From an uncultured Neisseria sp. (lineage in GTDB: Bacteria > Pseudomonadota > Gammaproteobacteria > Burkholderiales > Neisseriaceae): 13,185 nt of DNA. This document shows, in pieces, positions 1 to 6,747 of the stretch. The DNA lies in the NCBI GenBank assembly GCA_927911515.1, contig CAKMQH010000283.1, positions 1 through 13,185 on the forward strand. Direction: 5' to 3'. The notes beneath the pieces are model-generated. The model was not told the origin of the DNA. It made no database searches and was given only the letters and a program-made list of their open reading frames with translations. Numbering within the stretch: the first letter of the stretch is position 1; the number at the start of each line of letters is the position of its first letter. The position numbers and the translations under genes are program-made.

Positions 1-10
1 GTCGTCTGAA
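1..10 (+). repeat. DNA uptake sequence, cut by window edge
   Basis: The window opens with GTCGTCTGAA, the last ten bases of the AGGTCGTCTGAA uptake sequence that recurs throughout. Whether the two missing bases are AG cannot be seen. It sits outside any recognisable gene. Confidence 0.75.
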
Positions 11-153
11 ATAGGGAAGATTGCAAAATCATAACATTTCTTCCATTTATATGGAAATCCGGCGGTGTTTCAGGTGGGCGATGGCGGGCTGTGTTGCCGT
101 TTGGGTAAGGGAAAGGGGAGGGGTTTAGGGGGGAGTTCGTCTTTGCCGGATTC
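11..153. other. Intergenic stretch with no gene seen
   Basis: No coding frame with a plausible start and ribosome binding site, no RNA gene and no strong hairpin was found here. The right part (about 85-140) is a G-rich run on the plus strand. It ends where the first Correia element begins. Confidence 0.5.
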
Positions 154-260
154 TATAGTGGATTAACTTTAAACCAGTACGGCGTTGCCTCGCCTTGCCT
201 TACTATCTGTACTGTCTGCGGCTTCGTCGCCTTGTCCTGGTTTAAAGTTAATCCACTATA
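154..260 (+). repeat. Correia element (CREE/nemis) copy 1, 107 bp
   Basis: Terminal inverted repeats of about 27 bp begin TATAGTGGATTAACTTTAAA and differ by one base between the two ends. The interior carries the typical GTACGGCGTTGCCTCGCC and CTGTCTGCGGCTTCGTCGCC segments. The length matches the internally deleted class of Correia miniature elements, which insert at TA; the element begins and ends in TATA. In Neisseria such elements can supply promoter parts, and their transcripts can be cut by RNase III at the terminal stem. This copy lies directly upstream of the candidate tig promoter, so it could influence tig-clpP expression. Confidence 0.9.
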
Positions 261-282
261 TTATCCAGTCAATCAAACATTG

Positions 283-291
283 TGATATACT
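283..291 (+). promoter_or_regulatory. Candidate extended -10 promoter for tig
   Basis: TGATATACT fits an extended -10 (TG, one base, then TATACT). There is no good -35 at normal spacing; ATCCAG at 263-268 is poor, which extended -10 promoters tolerate. It lies 22 bp past the end of the Correia element. It would give a 5' leader of about 125 nt before the tig start. That leader contains AAAAGC/GCTTTT and CCC/GGG complementary segments (about 331-360). Confidence 0.5.
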
Positions 292-422
292 AGCCAGCTA
301 ATTTTCCCGCCTTTTGCAAGCAACAGACGATAAAAGCCCTGATGGGTCGGAGCCGCTTTTGCAGTCATCATTAGCAAAAGGATTCCCATTTTTTATTTAA
401 CACAACAAATTAAGGTCTTACG

Positions 423-1733
423 ATGAGCGTAACTGTTGAAACTTTAGAAAATCTGGAACGCAAAGTAGTGTTGTCTCTGCCTTGGTCAGAAATCAACGCA
501 GAAACCGATAAAAAACTGAAACAAACCCAACGCCGTGCAAAAATCGACGGTTTCCGTCCGGGTAAAGCACCTTTAAAAATGATTGCCCAAATGTACGGTG
601 CAAGCGCTCAAAATGAAGTCATCAATGAAATGGTTCAACGCCGCTTCTACGATGTTGCCGTTGCCCAAGAATTGAAAGTTGCCGGCTATCCGCGTTTCGA
701 AGGCGTTGAAGAACAAGACGATAAAGAATCCCTGAAAATCGCTGCGATTTTCGAAGTGTTCCCTGAAGTCGTTATCGGCGATTTGTCTGCACAAGAAGTC
801 GAAAAAGTAACCGCTTCCGTCGGCGATGTCGAAGTGGACCAAACCGTAGAAATCCTGCGCAAACAACGCACCCGCTTCAACCATGTTGAGCGCGAAGCCC
901 AAAACGGCGACCGCGTCATCATCGACTTCGAAGGCAAAATCGACGGCGAACCTTTTGCAGGCGGCGCATCCAAAAACTACGCCTTCGTATTGGGCGCAGG
1001 TCAAATGCTGCCTGAATTTGAAGCAGGTGTAGTCGGTATGAAGGCAGGCGAAAGCAAAGACGTTACCGTCAATTTCCCCGAAGACTACCACGGTAAAGAC
1101 GTTGCCGGTAAATCCGCTGTCTTCACCATCACATTGAACAACGTATCCGAACCCACTCTGCCTGAAGTTGACGCCGACTTCGCCAAAGCATTGGGTATTG
1201 CCGACGGCGACGTTGCCAAAATGCGCGAAGAAGTGAAGAAAAACGTGGGCCGCGAAGTTGAGCGCCGCGTAAACGAACAAACCAAAGAATCTGTAATGAA
1301 CGCGCTGCTCAAAGCCGTAGAGCTGAGAGCGCCTGTTGCTTTGGTAAATGAAGAAGCCGCCCGCTTGGCAAACGAAATGAAACAAAACTTCGTTAACCAA
1401 GGCATGGCTGACGCTGCCAACTTGGATCTGCCTTTGGACATGTTCAAAGAACAAGCCGAACGCCGCGTATCTTTGGGTCTGATTTTGGCCAAACTGGTTG
1501 AAGAAAACAAACTGGAACCGACTGAAGAGCAAATCAAAGCCGTTGTTGCCAACTTCGCAGAAAGCTACGAAGATCCCCAAGAAGTGATTGATTGGTACTA
1601 CGCAGAGCCTTCCCGCCTGCAAGGTCCGACTTCTTTGGCAGTAGAAAGCAACGTTGTTGATTTCGTTTTGGGCAAAGCCAAAGTAACCGAAAAAGCTTTG
1701 TCTTTTGACGAAGTGATGGGTGCACAAGCCTAA
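423..1733 (+). CDS. tig: Trigger factor, ribosome-associated chaperone and prolyl isomerase
   Basis: The 436-residue product is full length for trigger factor. This chaperone docks at the ribosomal exit tunnel (uL23) and shields nascent chains in the cytoplasm. The N-terminal ribosome-binding domain carries the signature loop GFRPGK at residues 43-48. A FKBP-type peptidyl-prolyl isomerase domain spans about residues 162-245, opening with GDRVIIDFEGKIDG and containing GAGQMLPEFEAGVVGMK. The remaining 190 residues are the helical C-terminal cradle. AAGG at 412-415 lies seven bases before the ATG and supports this start. clpP follows 87 bp downstream on the same strand, a pairing common in bacteria, but no clpX follows here. 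A Correia element and an extended -10 motif precede the gene. The identification is secure. Confidence 0.97.
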   Translation: MSVTVETLENLERKVVLSLPWSEINAETDKKLKQTQRRAKIDGFRPGKAPLKMIAQMYGASAQNEVINEMVQRRFYDVAVAQELKVAGYPRFEGVEEQDDKESLKIAAIFEVFPEVVIGDLSAQEVEKVTASVGDVEVDQTVEILRKQRTRFNHVEREAQNGDRVIIDFEGKIDGEPFAGGASKNYAFVLGAGQMLPEFEAGVVGMKAGESKDVTVNFPEDYHGKDVAGKSAVFTITLNNVSEPTLPEVDADFAKALGIADGDVAKMREEVKKNVGREVERRVNEQTKESVMNALLKAVELRAPVALVNEEAARLANEMKQNFVNQGMADAANLDLPLDMFKEQAERRVSLGLILAKLVEENKLEPTEEQIKAVVANFAESYEDPQEVIDWYYAEPSRLQGPTSLAVESNVVDFVLGKAKVTEKALSFDEVMGAQA

Positions 1734-1744
1734 TCATCTTCAAA

Positions 1745-1756
1745 AGGTCGTCTGAA
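1745..1756 (+). repeat. DNA uptake sequence, perfect copy, unpaired
   Basis: A single AGGTCGTCTGAA just after the tig stop codon, without an inverted partner. It therefore does not form the usual DUS-pair terminator. Confidence 0.9.
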
Positions 1757-1767
1757 ACAGACAACTT

Positions 1768-1798
1768 GAAAGCACCAAAGCGTCCCTTTGGTGCTTTC
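1768..1798 (+). other. Strong intercistronic hairpin between tig and clpP
   Basis: GAAAGCACCAAAG (1768-1780) and CTTTGGTGCTTTC (1786-1798) pair perfectly over 13 bp around the 5-nt loop CGTCC. No run of T follows (the next bases are GCAACATTG), so it does not look like a complete intrinsic terminator. It ends 11 bp before the clpP Shine-Dalgarno AGGAGA. It could attenuate read-through, stabilise the tig 3' end or be a processing site. Confidence 0.75.
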
Positions 1799-1820
1799 GC
1801 AACATTGACAGGAGACAAAA

Positions 1821-2441
1821 ATGTCCTTCGATTTCAATAATTACCTAGTTCCTACCGTTATCGAACAAAGCGGTCGCGGCGAGCGTGCATTTGATATTTA
1901 CTCGCGCCTTTTGAAAGAGCGCATCGTATTTTTGATCGGTCCGGTAACCGACGAGTCCGCCAATTTGGTGGTTGCCCAGTTGTTGTTTCTGGAAAGTGAA
2001 AATCCGGACAAAGATATTTTCTTCTACATCAATTCTCCCGGCGGTTCGGTAACGGCAGGTATGTCGATTTACGATACCATGAATTTCATCAAGCCCAATG
2101 TTTCCACTTTGTGTTTGGGACAAGCGGCAAGCATGGGCGCATTCCTGCTCTCGGCAGGCGAAAAAGGTAAACGTTTCGCCCTGCCAAACAGCCGTATCAT
2201 GATTCACCAGCCTTTAATCAGCGGCGGTTTGGGCGGTCAGGCATCCGACATTGAAATTCATGCCCGCGAGCTGTTGAAAATCAAAGAGAAACTCAACCGC
2301 TTGATGGCGAAACACTGCGGCCGCGACTTGGCAGATTTGGAACGCGATACCGATCGCGATAACTTCATGTCCGCCGAAGAAGCCAAAGAATACGGTTTGA
2401 TTGACCAAGTTCTGGAAAATCGCGCTTCTTTGCAGGCTTAA
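1821..2441 (+). CDS. clpP: ATP-dependent Clp protease proteolytic subunit
   Basis: A 206-residue ClpP, the normal length for the family. It forms the 14-subunit barrel that degrades proteins fed by ClpX or ClpA in the cytoplasm. The serine-protease triad is visible: Ser104 in GQAASMGAF, His129 in MIHQPL and Asp180 in DRDNFMS. The oxyanion-loop segment NSPGGSV (71-77) and the conserved SDIEIHARE stretch are also present. There is a two-residue insertion (ISGGLGGQ region) relative to E. coli ClpP after the active-site His. The Shine-Dalgarno AGGAGA (1810-1815) lies five bases before the ATG. It follows tig by 87 bp, with a strong hairpin between, so it may be partly co-transcribed or have its own promoter. 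No Clp ATPase gene is in the window. Confidence 0.97.
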   Translation: MSFDFNNYLVPTVIEQSGRGERAFDIYSRLLKERIVFLIGPVTDESANLVVAQLLFLESENPDKDIFFYINSPGGSVTAGMSIYDTMNFIKPNVSTLCLGQAASMGAFLLSAGEKGKRFALPNSRIMIHQPLISGGLGGQASDIEIHARELLKIKEKLNRLMAKHCGRDLADLERDTDRDNFMSAEEAKEYGLIDQVLENRASLQA

Positions 2442-2603
2442 GATTCTAATTGGATTGATTCAAAACACGCTGACGGAAGAAGCTTCTGATTATTCAGATA
2501 TTGCGTTTTGCAATCAGTGGTTTTCTTGATGAAACGGCTTAGGTAGGAAAAAAGCGGTTTGGTTGGGATGCCACTGACGGCGGTGTTTGAATTGGGTTGA
2601 TGC

Positions 2604-2648
2604 AAAGGTCGTCTGAAAACTTGAAAGACAGGTTTTCAGACGACCTTT
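2604..2648. terminator. Bidirectional terminator made of an inverted DUS pair
   Basis: AAAGGTCGTCTGAAAAC (2604-2620) and GTTTTCAGACGACCTTT (2632-2648) form a perfect 17-bp stem with an 11-nt loop. The plus strand continues with T residues and the left side starts with A residues, so it can terminate both clpP and the convergent NlpC/P60 gene. Each arm contains one perfect 12-mer uptake sequence (2606-2617 and 2635-2646). Confidence 0.9.
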
Positions 2649-2738
2649 TTATTTGTCGCATTGGAATGTCAATTACGTTGGCAACTTGGTTTGCTTGGCA
2701 GTTTTGCCTCAATATGGGAAAGAGATCTGCCGTATGCC

Positions 2739-3275
2739 TTATTCAGTAAAAAAAGTATGCGCGCCGAGATAATGTTTGGCGTAATACGGGCTGGAGAGTT
2801 TTTCCGTTTTAATGGTTTTGCCGCTGCTTGGGGCATGGATAAATTCGCCGTTGCCAATGTAGAGGCCGACATGGGAATATTTGGATGAGCCGCCGGTATT
2901 GAAAAACACGAGGTCGCCGGCTTTTAATTGATTGTCGGAGATTTTGCGGCTGGCTGCTGCCATGTCGCGGGCGGTTCGCGGGAGGCTGACGCCGAGGGCG
3001 TTTTTATAGACGAATTGAATCATACCGCTGCAGTCGAATCCGGTGGAAGTGCTGCTGCCGCCCCATCGGTAAGGTGTGCCGATCAGTCCCATGCTGTGCA
3101 ACATGAGTTCTTGCGAGCCTTGGGTGCGGTCGATGTGACTGATGCGGACGGGTTGGACGGTTCGGGCGGTGGTGTGGGTTTTGGTCTTCGGATGATGTTT
3201 GCCGGAGAAAAGACCGCAGGAGGCAAGGGGCAGGATGATGGCGGCGGTCAGAGCAGTGCGGATAATCGGTTTCAT
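2739..3275 (-). CDS. NlpC/P60-family lipoprotein, probable murein endopeptidase
   Basis: A 178-residue protein resembling the Spr/NlpC group, which cleaves peptide cross-links in peptidoglycan. It has a lipoprotein signal: a short basic start, a hydrophobic stretch and the lipobox LASC with Cys20 as the lipidated residue, implying attachment to an outer or inner membrane facing the periplasm. The NlpC/P60 domain covers about residues 52-178. The catalytic Cys82 is in GFDCSGMI, His135 in YSHVGLYIG and the third polar residue, His147, in FIHAPSSGK. GTPYRWGG before the catalytic Cys is also typical. AAGGA lies five bases before the ATG. The gene converges on clpP across a shared terminator. Its exact peptide bond and gene name cannot be read from the sequence. 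Confidence 0.92.
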   Translation of the reverse strand: MKPIIRTALTAAIILPLASCGLFSGKHHPKTKTHTTARTVQPVRISHIDRTQGSQELMLHSMGLIGTPYRWGGSSTSTGFDCSGMIQFVYKNALGVSLPRTARDMAAASRKISDNQLKAGDLVFFNTGGSSKYSHVGLYIGNGEFIHAPSSGKTIKTEKLSSPYYAKHYLGAHTFFTE

Positions 3276-3294
3276 GGGATTCCTTTTAGGGGCG

Positions 3295-3327
3295 TTTCAG
3301 ACGAGGTCTGCATGGGGTCGTCTGAAA
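3295..3327. repeat. Inverted pair of imperfect DUS
   Basis: TTTCAGACGA (3295-3304) and TCGTCTGAAA (3318-3327) are complementary over 10 bp with a 13-nt loop. The right member is 11/12 to AGGTCGTCTGAA; the left diverges after CGA. It lies in the leader of the NlpC/P60 gene, about 20 bp upstream of its start, and not at a 3' end like most pairs here. No T run follows in the minus direction. Confidence 0.7.
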
Positions 3328-3460
3328 AAGGTTTTTCTGTTTCTACGAATATGGGCGTAAAGAACGGAAGGGTGAGGAAGGCGAAAAATACGGTTTGGCG
3401 CAGATGAGTGAACGGACTGGTTTGTTTTTGATAATGTTTGGTTTCGTTGAAAGGCGAATG

Positions 3461-3567
3461 TATAGTGGATTAACTTTAAATCAGGACAAGGCGACGAAGC
3501 CGCAGACAGTACAGATAGTACGGCAAGGCGAGGTAACGCTGTACTGGTTGAAAGTTAATCCACTATA
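3461..3567 (-). repeat. Correia element (CREE/nemis) copy 2, 107 bp, opposite orientation
   Basis: Same length as copy 1. Its reverse complement differs from copy 1 at five positions by my count. Both ends carry the TATAGTGGATTAACTTT inverted repeat. It sits between the divergent NlpC/P60 and HAD phosphatase genes. It is oriented so that the end next to the HAD gene corresponds to the other end from the one next to tig. Confidence 0.9.
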
Positions 3568-3601
3568 TATCAATCAGATATTCTTTTGATTAAGTTGTCG
3601 G

Positions 3602-3607
3602 TACAAT
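3602..3607 (+). promoter_or_regulatory. Weak candidate -10 for the HAD phosphatase gene
   Basis: TACAAT lies 40 bp before the ATG at 3647 and 34 bp past the Correia element. No convincing -35 is seen at normal spacing; TTGATT at 3586-3591 is too close. If used, transcription would start near 3614, downstream of the alternative TTG start at 3617 or nearly on it, favouring the ATG at 3647. Confidence 0.3.
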
Positions 3608-3646
3608 AGACCAACCTTGAAATATCAAACTCTTTGTTGCCTGCTT

Positions 3647-4441
3647 ATGAAAAATCCGAAAATTATCTTCTTCGATATTGATGACACCCTTTACCGAAAA
3701 TATACCGATACGCTAAGACCTTCAGTTCATCAAGCTATGATGGCATTGAAAGAGAAGGGGATATTGACTGCGATTGCAACAGGTCGTCCTCCTGCGGCTA
3801 TTCCGAAAAAAGTGCAGGAGCTTATCCTTGAGAGCGAAATTGATATGCTGGTGACCATTAACGGGCAATATACGTCGTTTCATGAGGAAGTGTTGCAGGA
3901 ATATCCGATGGACTCTGCGAATATGATGGAAATATGCGCGTTGCTGGACAATAAAAATATTGATTACGCCTTCGTGAATAACAATGAAATTGCAGTTTCC
4001 CGCCCTTCATCACTTATCAAAGATACATTGGCGCATATTTTCCCCAATTATTTGGTGGATAAAGAATATTTCCATCGGGCAAAAGTGTATCAAATGCTGA
4101 TATTTGCAGATCCAAAGCAAGAGCGCACCATTGAAGATGAAATTCAACAAAACGGATTTAAATTGGTTCGTTGGCATGAATCTGCTTTGGATATGCTTCG
4201 TTTTGAAGGTTCTAAGGCAAGAGGGATTGCTCATGCGGTAGGTAAGCTGGGGATTGAAATGAAGGATGTCATGGCATTTGGTGACAGCTTCAACGACTTG
4301 GAAATGTTGTCTGCTGTCGGTTTTGGCGTGGCAATGGGCAATGGTGAGGCTGAGGCAAAGGCTGTGGCAAAATTTGTATGTCCGAGCGTGGATGAGGATG
4401 GGGTGTTGCGGGGATTGCAGGAATTGGGCGTTATCGACTGA
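3647..4441 (+). CDS. Cof-type HAD-superfamily phosphatase
   Basis: A 264-residue protein of the Cof (type IIB cap) haloacid dehalogenase family, usually cytoplasmic Mg-dependent phosphatases of sugar phosphates, nucleotides or cofactors. All four HAD motifs are visible: motif I FFDIDDTLY (nucleophile Asp10, acid/base Asp12), motif II ATGR (Thr45), motif III Lys190 in EGSKARGI, and motif IV FGDSFNDLEML (Asp213, Asp217). The region between motifs II and III is the large C2 cap. The frame can be extended to a TTG at 3617, but that codon adds ten residues before the conserved MKNPKIIFFD start and has no better ribosome binding site. I therefore chose the ATG. Neither start has a clear Shine-Dalgarno. 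The substrate cannot be predicted. It stands alone between two Correia elements. Confidence 0.9.
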   Translation: MKNPKIIFFDIDDTLYRKYTDTLRPSVHQAMMALKEKGILTAIATGRPPAAIPKKVQELILESEIDMLVTINGQYTSFHEEVLQEYPMDSANMMEICALLDNKNIDYAFVNNNEIAVSRPSSLIKDTLAHIFPNYLVDKEYFHRAKVYQMLIFADPKQERTIEDEIQQNGFKLVRWHESALDMLRFEGSKARGIAHAVGKLGIEMKDVMAFGDSFNDLEMLSAVGFGVAMGNGEAEAKAVAKFVCPSVDEDGVLRGLQELGVID

Positions 4442-4443
4442 AT

Positions 4444-4469
4444 AGGTCGTCTGAATTTTCAGACGACCT
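4444..4469. terminator. Tight inverted DUS pair after the HAD gene
   Basis: AGGTCGTCTGAA (4444-4455) and TTCAGACGACCT (4458-4469) are two perfect uptake sequences separated by only TT. The real loop would be at least 3-4 nt. It starts two bases after the stop codon. The T run is poor (TGTGAG follows), so termination may be weak; a stronger hairpin lies at 4617-4658. Confidence 0.75.
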
Positions 4470-4499
4470 TGTGAGAAAGCGTTGATGGTGGCGATATGA

Positions 4500-4588
4500 T
4501 ATAGTGGATTAACTTTAAACCAGTACGGCAAGGCGAGGCAACGCCGTACTGGTTTAAATTTAATCCACTATAAATTTAATCCACTATA
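4500..4588. repeat. Shrunken palindromic Correia derivative (73 bp) with duplicated end
   Basis: 4500-4572 begins TATAGTGGATTAACTTTAAA and ends TTTAATCCACTATA. It is 34 bp shorter than the other two copies: the middle between the left terminal repeat and GTACGGCAAGGCGAGG is missing. What remains is nearly self-complementary, with about 30-bp arms, one mismatch and a loop around CAAGGCGAGGCAACG. The right terminus is then tandemly duplicated: AAATTTAATCCACTAT occurs at 4556-4571 and again at 4572-4587. It lies between convergent genes and would be transcribed as a long hairpin. Confidence 0.85.
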
Positions 4589-4616
4589 TTTCGTTTGATT
4601 GCCGGTATATCCTGAG

Positions 4617-4658
4617 TAAAACAAAAGACCGCTTCGTTTGTTGCGGTCTTTTGTTTTA
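4617..4658. terminator. Strong bidirectional terminator, not DUS-based
   Basis: TAAAACAAAAGACCGC (4617-4632) and GCGGTCTTTTGTTTTA (4643-4658) pair perfectly over 16 bp with a 10-nt loop. The A-rich and T-rich outer stems supply U runs on both strands. It serves the rfbD-like gene (minus) and backs up the HAD gene (plus). Confidence 0.9.
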
Positions 4659-4676
4659 TACGGTAGATGGTGCTGA

Positions 4677-5542
4677 TTAGTGATCCAGCTTGCCGATGAT
4701 TTCATTTAAAGCTTTTTGCCAATCGGATGCCTTGATGCCGCATTCGTTTTCAATTTTTTGACAGTCCATAATGCTGTAAGCAGGACGTGGGGCGGGTAGG
4801 GGGTATTGGTCGGTCGTGATGGCGTTCAGTTGCGGAATTTTGAACTGTGGGTCGTGTTGTTGAGCCGTTTGAAAAATGGCTTGGGCAAATTCATACCATG
4901 TTACCGATTTGTTGCCGCCATAGTGATAAATACCCCGTGGAGCGACGGGTCGTTGCAGCAATGTAATGATGGCTTGGGCGAGATCGCCGGCATAGGTAGG
5001 GCAGCCAGTTTGGTCATGAACGATAGAGAGGCTGTCCCTCTCTCCTGCCAGTCGGAGCATGGTTTTGACAAAATTGTTGCAGTATTCGCTGAATAACCAT
5101 GAGGTACGGATGATGGTGCTGTCCGGATTGGCTGCCAAGGCGAGCAGTTCGCCTGCGACTTTGGTGCGACCATACACGCTTTGCGGGTTTGTATAGTTTT
5201 GCTCTTTGTATGGAGTCTTGTTTGTGCCGTCGAACACATAGTCCGTAGATATATGGATAAAGCGGGCTTGGCAGGCGCGGGCGGCGGAGGCGAGGTTGTG
5301 GACGGCGGTGGCGTTGACGGCAAATGCGATACCGGCATCGGTTTCTGCTTTATCAACTGCGGTAAAGGCAGCTGCGTTGACTATGGCGTCGGGTTGGAAG
5401 CTTTGAACCATATTGCGAACGGCTTCAGTATCGGTAATATCCAAGGATGCCGAATCAGTGGCAATCAGTTCCCAATTATCTGGCAGGCGGTCGCGGAAGC
5501 AGCGTGCCAATTGTCCTTTTGAACCGGTTATAGAGTTCGCAT
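4677..5542 (-). pseudogene. rfbD: dTDP-4-dehydrorhamnose reductase, frameshifted at codons 4-5
   Basis: The family (RfbD/RmlD, extended SDR) reduces dTDP-4-keto-L-rhamnose to dTDP-L-rhamnose with NAD(P)H for surface glycans. A good start exists: GAGGAG seven bases before an ATG at 5542. That frame reads Met-Arg-Thr-Leu and then hits TAA. The family sequence continues one base out of frame as ITGSKGQLARCF, so one base is missing near 5529-5535. Restored, the protein would be 288 residues, with the nucleotide-binding loop GSKGQLA at the start, STDYVFDG and the catalytic YGRTK (Tyr124, Lys128 in restored numbering). The only in-frame start after the break is a TTG at 5510, which loses the Gly-rich loop, so that product (277 residues) should be inactive. 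There are no rfbA, B or C neighbours. An assembly error is an alternative. Confidence 0.85.
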
Positions 5543-5771
5543 ATGGTGTCTCCTCGTTTGAAAGTTTTAAAACGGTATTGCCGAATCAAAAGGACGGCAA
5601 TTGGAATGATTTGGGTGTGTGTCCGAATAAATATTTGGGAACGCAGAACATTACATTCAAGACAAAGCAGATTGGAAGGCAGTTTTAGCAGATGTTTAAA
5701 ACGCCTATAAGACCGTTTTGTGAAATAGACCTTTTGCAAATTAAGGGCAGGATGTTTTCGCTTTTTCTATT

Positions 5772-5783
5772 TTCAGACGACCC
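5772..5783 (-). repeat. DNA uptake sequence, 11/12, unpaired
   Basis: TTCAGACGACCC reads GGGTCGTCTGAA on the minus strand. It has no inverted partner nearby. Confidence 0.85.
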
Positions 5784-5997
5784 AAGCTTGTTCCTGAAGA
5801 AGATAGAAAGTGGGTTTGAGTCTGAATTTATGCTGATTTTTGCTGGGGGGCTGATAAAAGTCTGATGCAGTACGGAATCTGTCAATGCCTGATATATTAT
5901 AGTGCAAACTGCTTGGGGATACCGATTATCTGAAAATAATTTTGTTTGTTTGATTTTTATCTAGGTAAGGACAGCTTAGCGATATACTGTTTGGTGG

Positions 5998-6038
5998 TTT
6001 TCAGACGACCTCTTATGAAGATTGGGGTCGTCTGAAAA
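5998..6038. repeat. Inverted DUS pair upstream of lemA
   Basis: TTTTCAGACGACC (5998-6010) and GGTCGTCTGAAAA (6026-6038) form a 13-bp stem with a 15-nt loop. It ends about 47 bp before the lemA start. It could terminate upstream transcription; any lemA promoter at the TATACT of 5983-5988 would have to read through it. Confidence 0.75.
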
Positions 6039-6085
6039 ATGAATAACGTAAGAGATTTTGAGTATATTCACGGAGTATGTGGTTG

Positions 6086-6673
6086 ATGTGGAAAAAATGG
6101 TGGACGATAGTATTGGTAGTGTTGGTGATAGGTATTGTCGGACGTAGCTATTATGTGATGTATGCTCAAGCGCAGGTTATCAAACATGCTTGGACGGAAG
6201 TGATGAAGCAATACGGTCAGCGTTCGGCATTGGTATCCGATTTGTCGAATATCGTTAAGGTACATGCCTCTTCTGAAGAGGATATTTTGTTCAGGTTGTC
6301 TGACGTTCAAAGTCGGGCTGCCCGTATGAATCTGAATTTGGAAGAAGCTGCCAATCCGGCGAAGTTGAAGCGTTTTCAGGAGGCTCAGGGGGAGTTGAGC
6401 GGAATCTTGGCGCAAATGACGCTGATGTCAGACCAGTATCCGCTTTTGGCGGAAAGCTTGGATTATCAGCGCCTGAGTGCCCGCCTTGAAGAGACGGAAA
6501 ACCGGATTAATCAAGCAAGGAATAACTATATTCAGGCGGTCCGTACTTACAATGCCACGTTGAGACGTTTCCCGCAAAGTATGACGGCGAAACTTTTCGG
6601 GCAGTATGTGCGGGCAAATTTTAGTATTGAGAACGAACGTGAAATTTCCAATGCGCAACGGGTGCAATTTTGA
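6086..6673 (+). CDS. lemA: LemA-family membrane protein
   Basis: A protein of the LemA family: an N-terminal membrane anchor followed by an antiparallel helical domain. The hydrophobic segment is about residues 4-20 (from KKWWTIVLVV onward). Family marks are the AW..V..QY..R..LV.DL stretch after the anchor, the FQEAQGEL motif, YQRLSARLEETENRINQARN and the closing YNATLRRFPQSMTAKLFG. The frame opens with an ATG at 6077, but GGAG (6072-6075) is only one base from it. The ATG at 6086 is ten bases away and begins MWKKWW, so I prefer it (195 residues); TTG at 6083 is also possible. LemA function is poorly defined. In many bacteria it neighbours a TPM-domain (YgcG-like) gene, which is absent here. 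It has its own terminator. Confidence 0.9.
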   Translation: MWKKWWTIVLVVLVIGIVGRSYYVMYAQAQVIKHAWTEVMKQYGQRSALVSDLSNIVKVHASSEEDILFRLSDVQSRAARMNLNLEEAANPAKLKRFQEAQGELSGILAQMTLMSDQYPLLAESLDYQRLSARLEETENRINQARNNYIQAVRTYNATLRRFPQSMTAKLFGQYVRANFSIENEREISNAQRVQF

Positions 6674-6709
6674 TCTGGATTTGTAGCCAATGGAGATGAG
6701 TTGTACCCG

Positions 6710-6747
6710 AAGGGTCGTCTGAAAATATGCAGTTTCAGACGACCCTT
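6710..6747 (+). terminator. DUS-pair terminator of lemA
   Basis: AAGGGTCGTCTGAAA (6710-6724) and TTTCAGACGACCCTT (6733-6747) form a perfect 15-bp stem with an 8-nt loop, followed by TTT. Both arms carry the GGGTCGTCTGAA (11/12) form, and the variant base is compensated in the partner arm. Confidence 0.9.

Larger units (their letters stand above)
5543..6076. other. 534-bp spacer between divergent rfbD and lemA genes
   Basis: No convincing gene was found on either strand. It holds one lone DUS (5772-5783), an inverted DUS pair (5998-6038) and a TATACT hexamer at 5983-5988 that could be a -10 for lemA but lacks a good -35. AAAACG/CGTTTT near 5699-5716 could form a small hairpin. The promoter for rfbD is not obvious. 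Confidence 0.5.

Noticed and set aside
573..1727. 384-codon open frame on the minus strand opposite tig
   Set aside because: Antisense to trigger factor, very rich in Phe and without family motifs or a ribosome binding site; a codon-bias shadow.
2442..2603. Small dyads after clpP (CTGATT/AATCAG, ATTGC/GCAAT near 2486-2520)
   Set aside because: Stems of 5-6 bp with alternative pairings and no T run; the 17-bp DUS terminator downstream is enough to explain the 3' end.
5413..5688. 91-codon plus-strand frame overlapping the rfbD start
   Set aside because: Overlaps the conserved rfbD body antisense, and its unique tail has no recognisable family or ribosome binding site.
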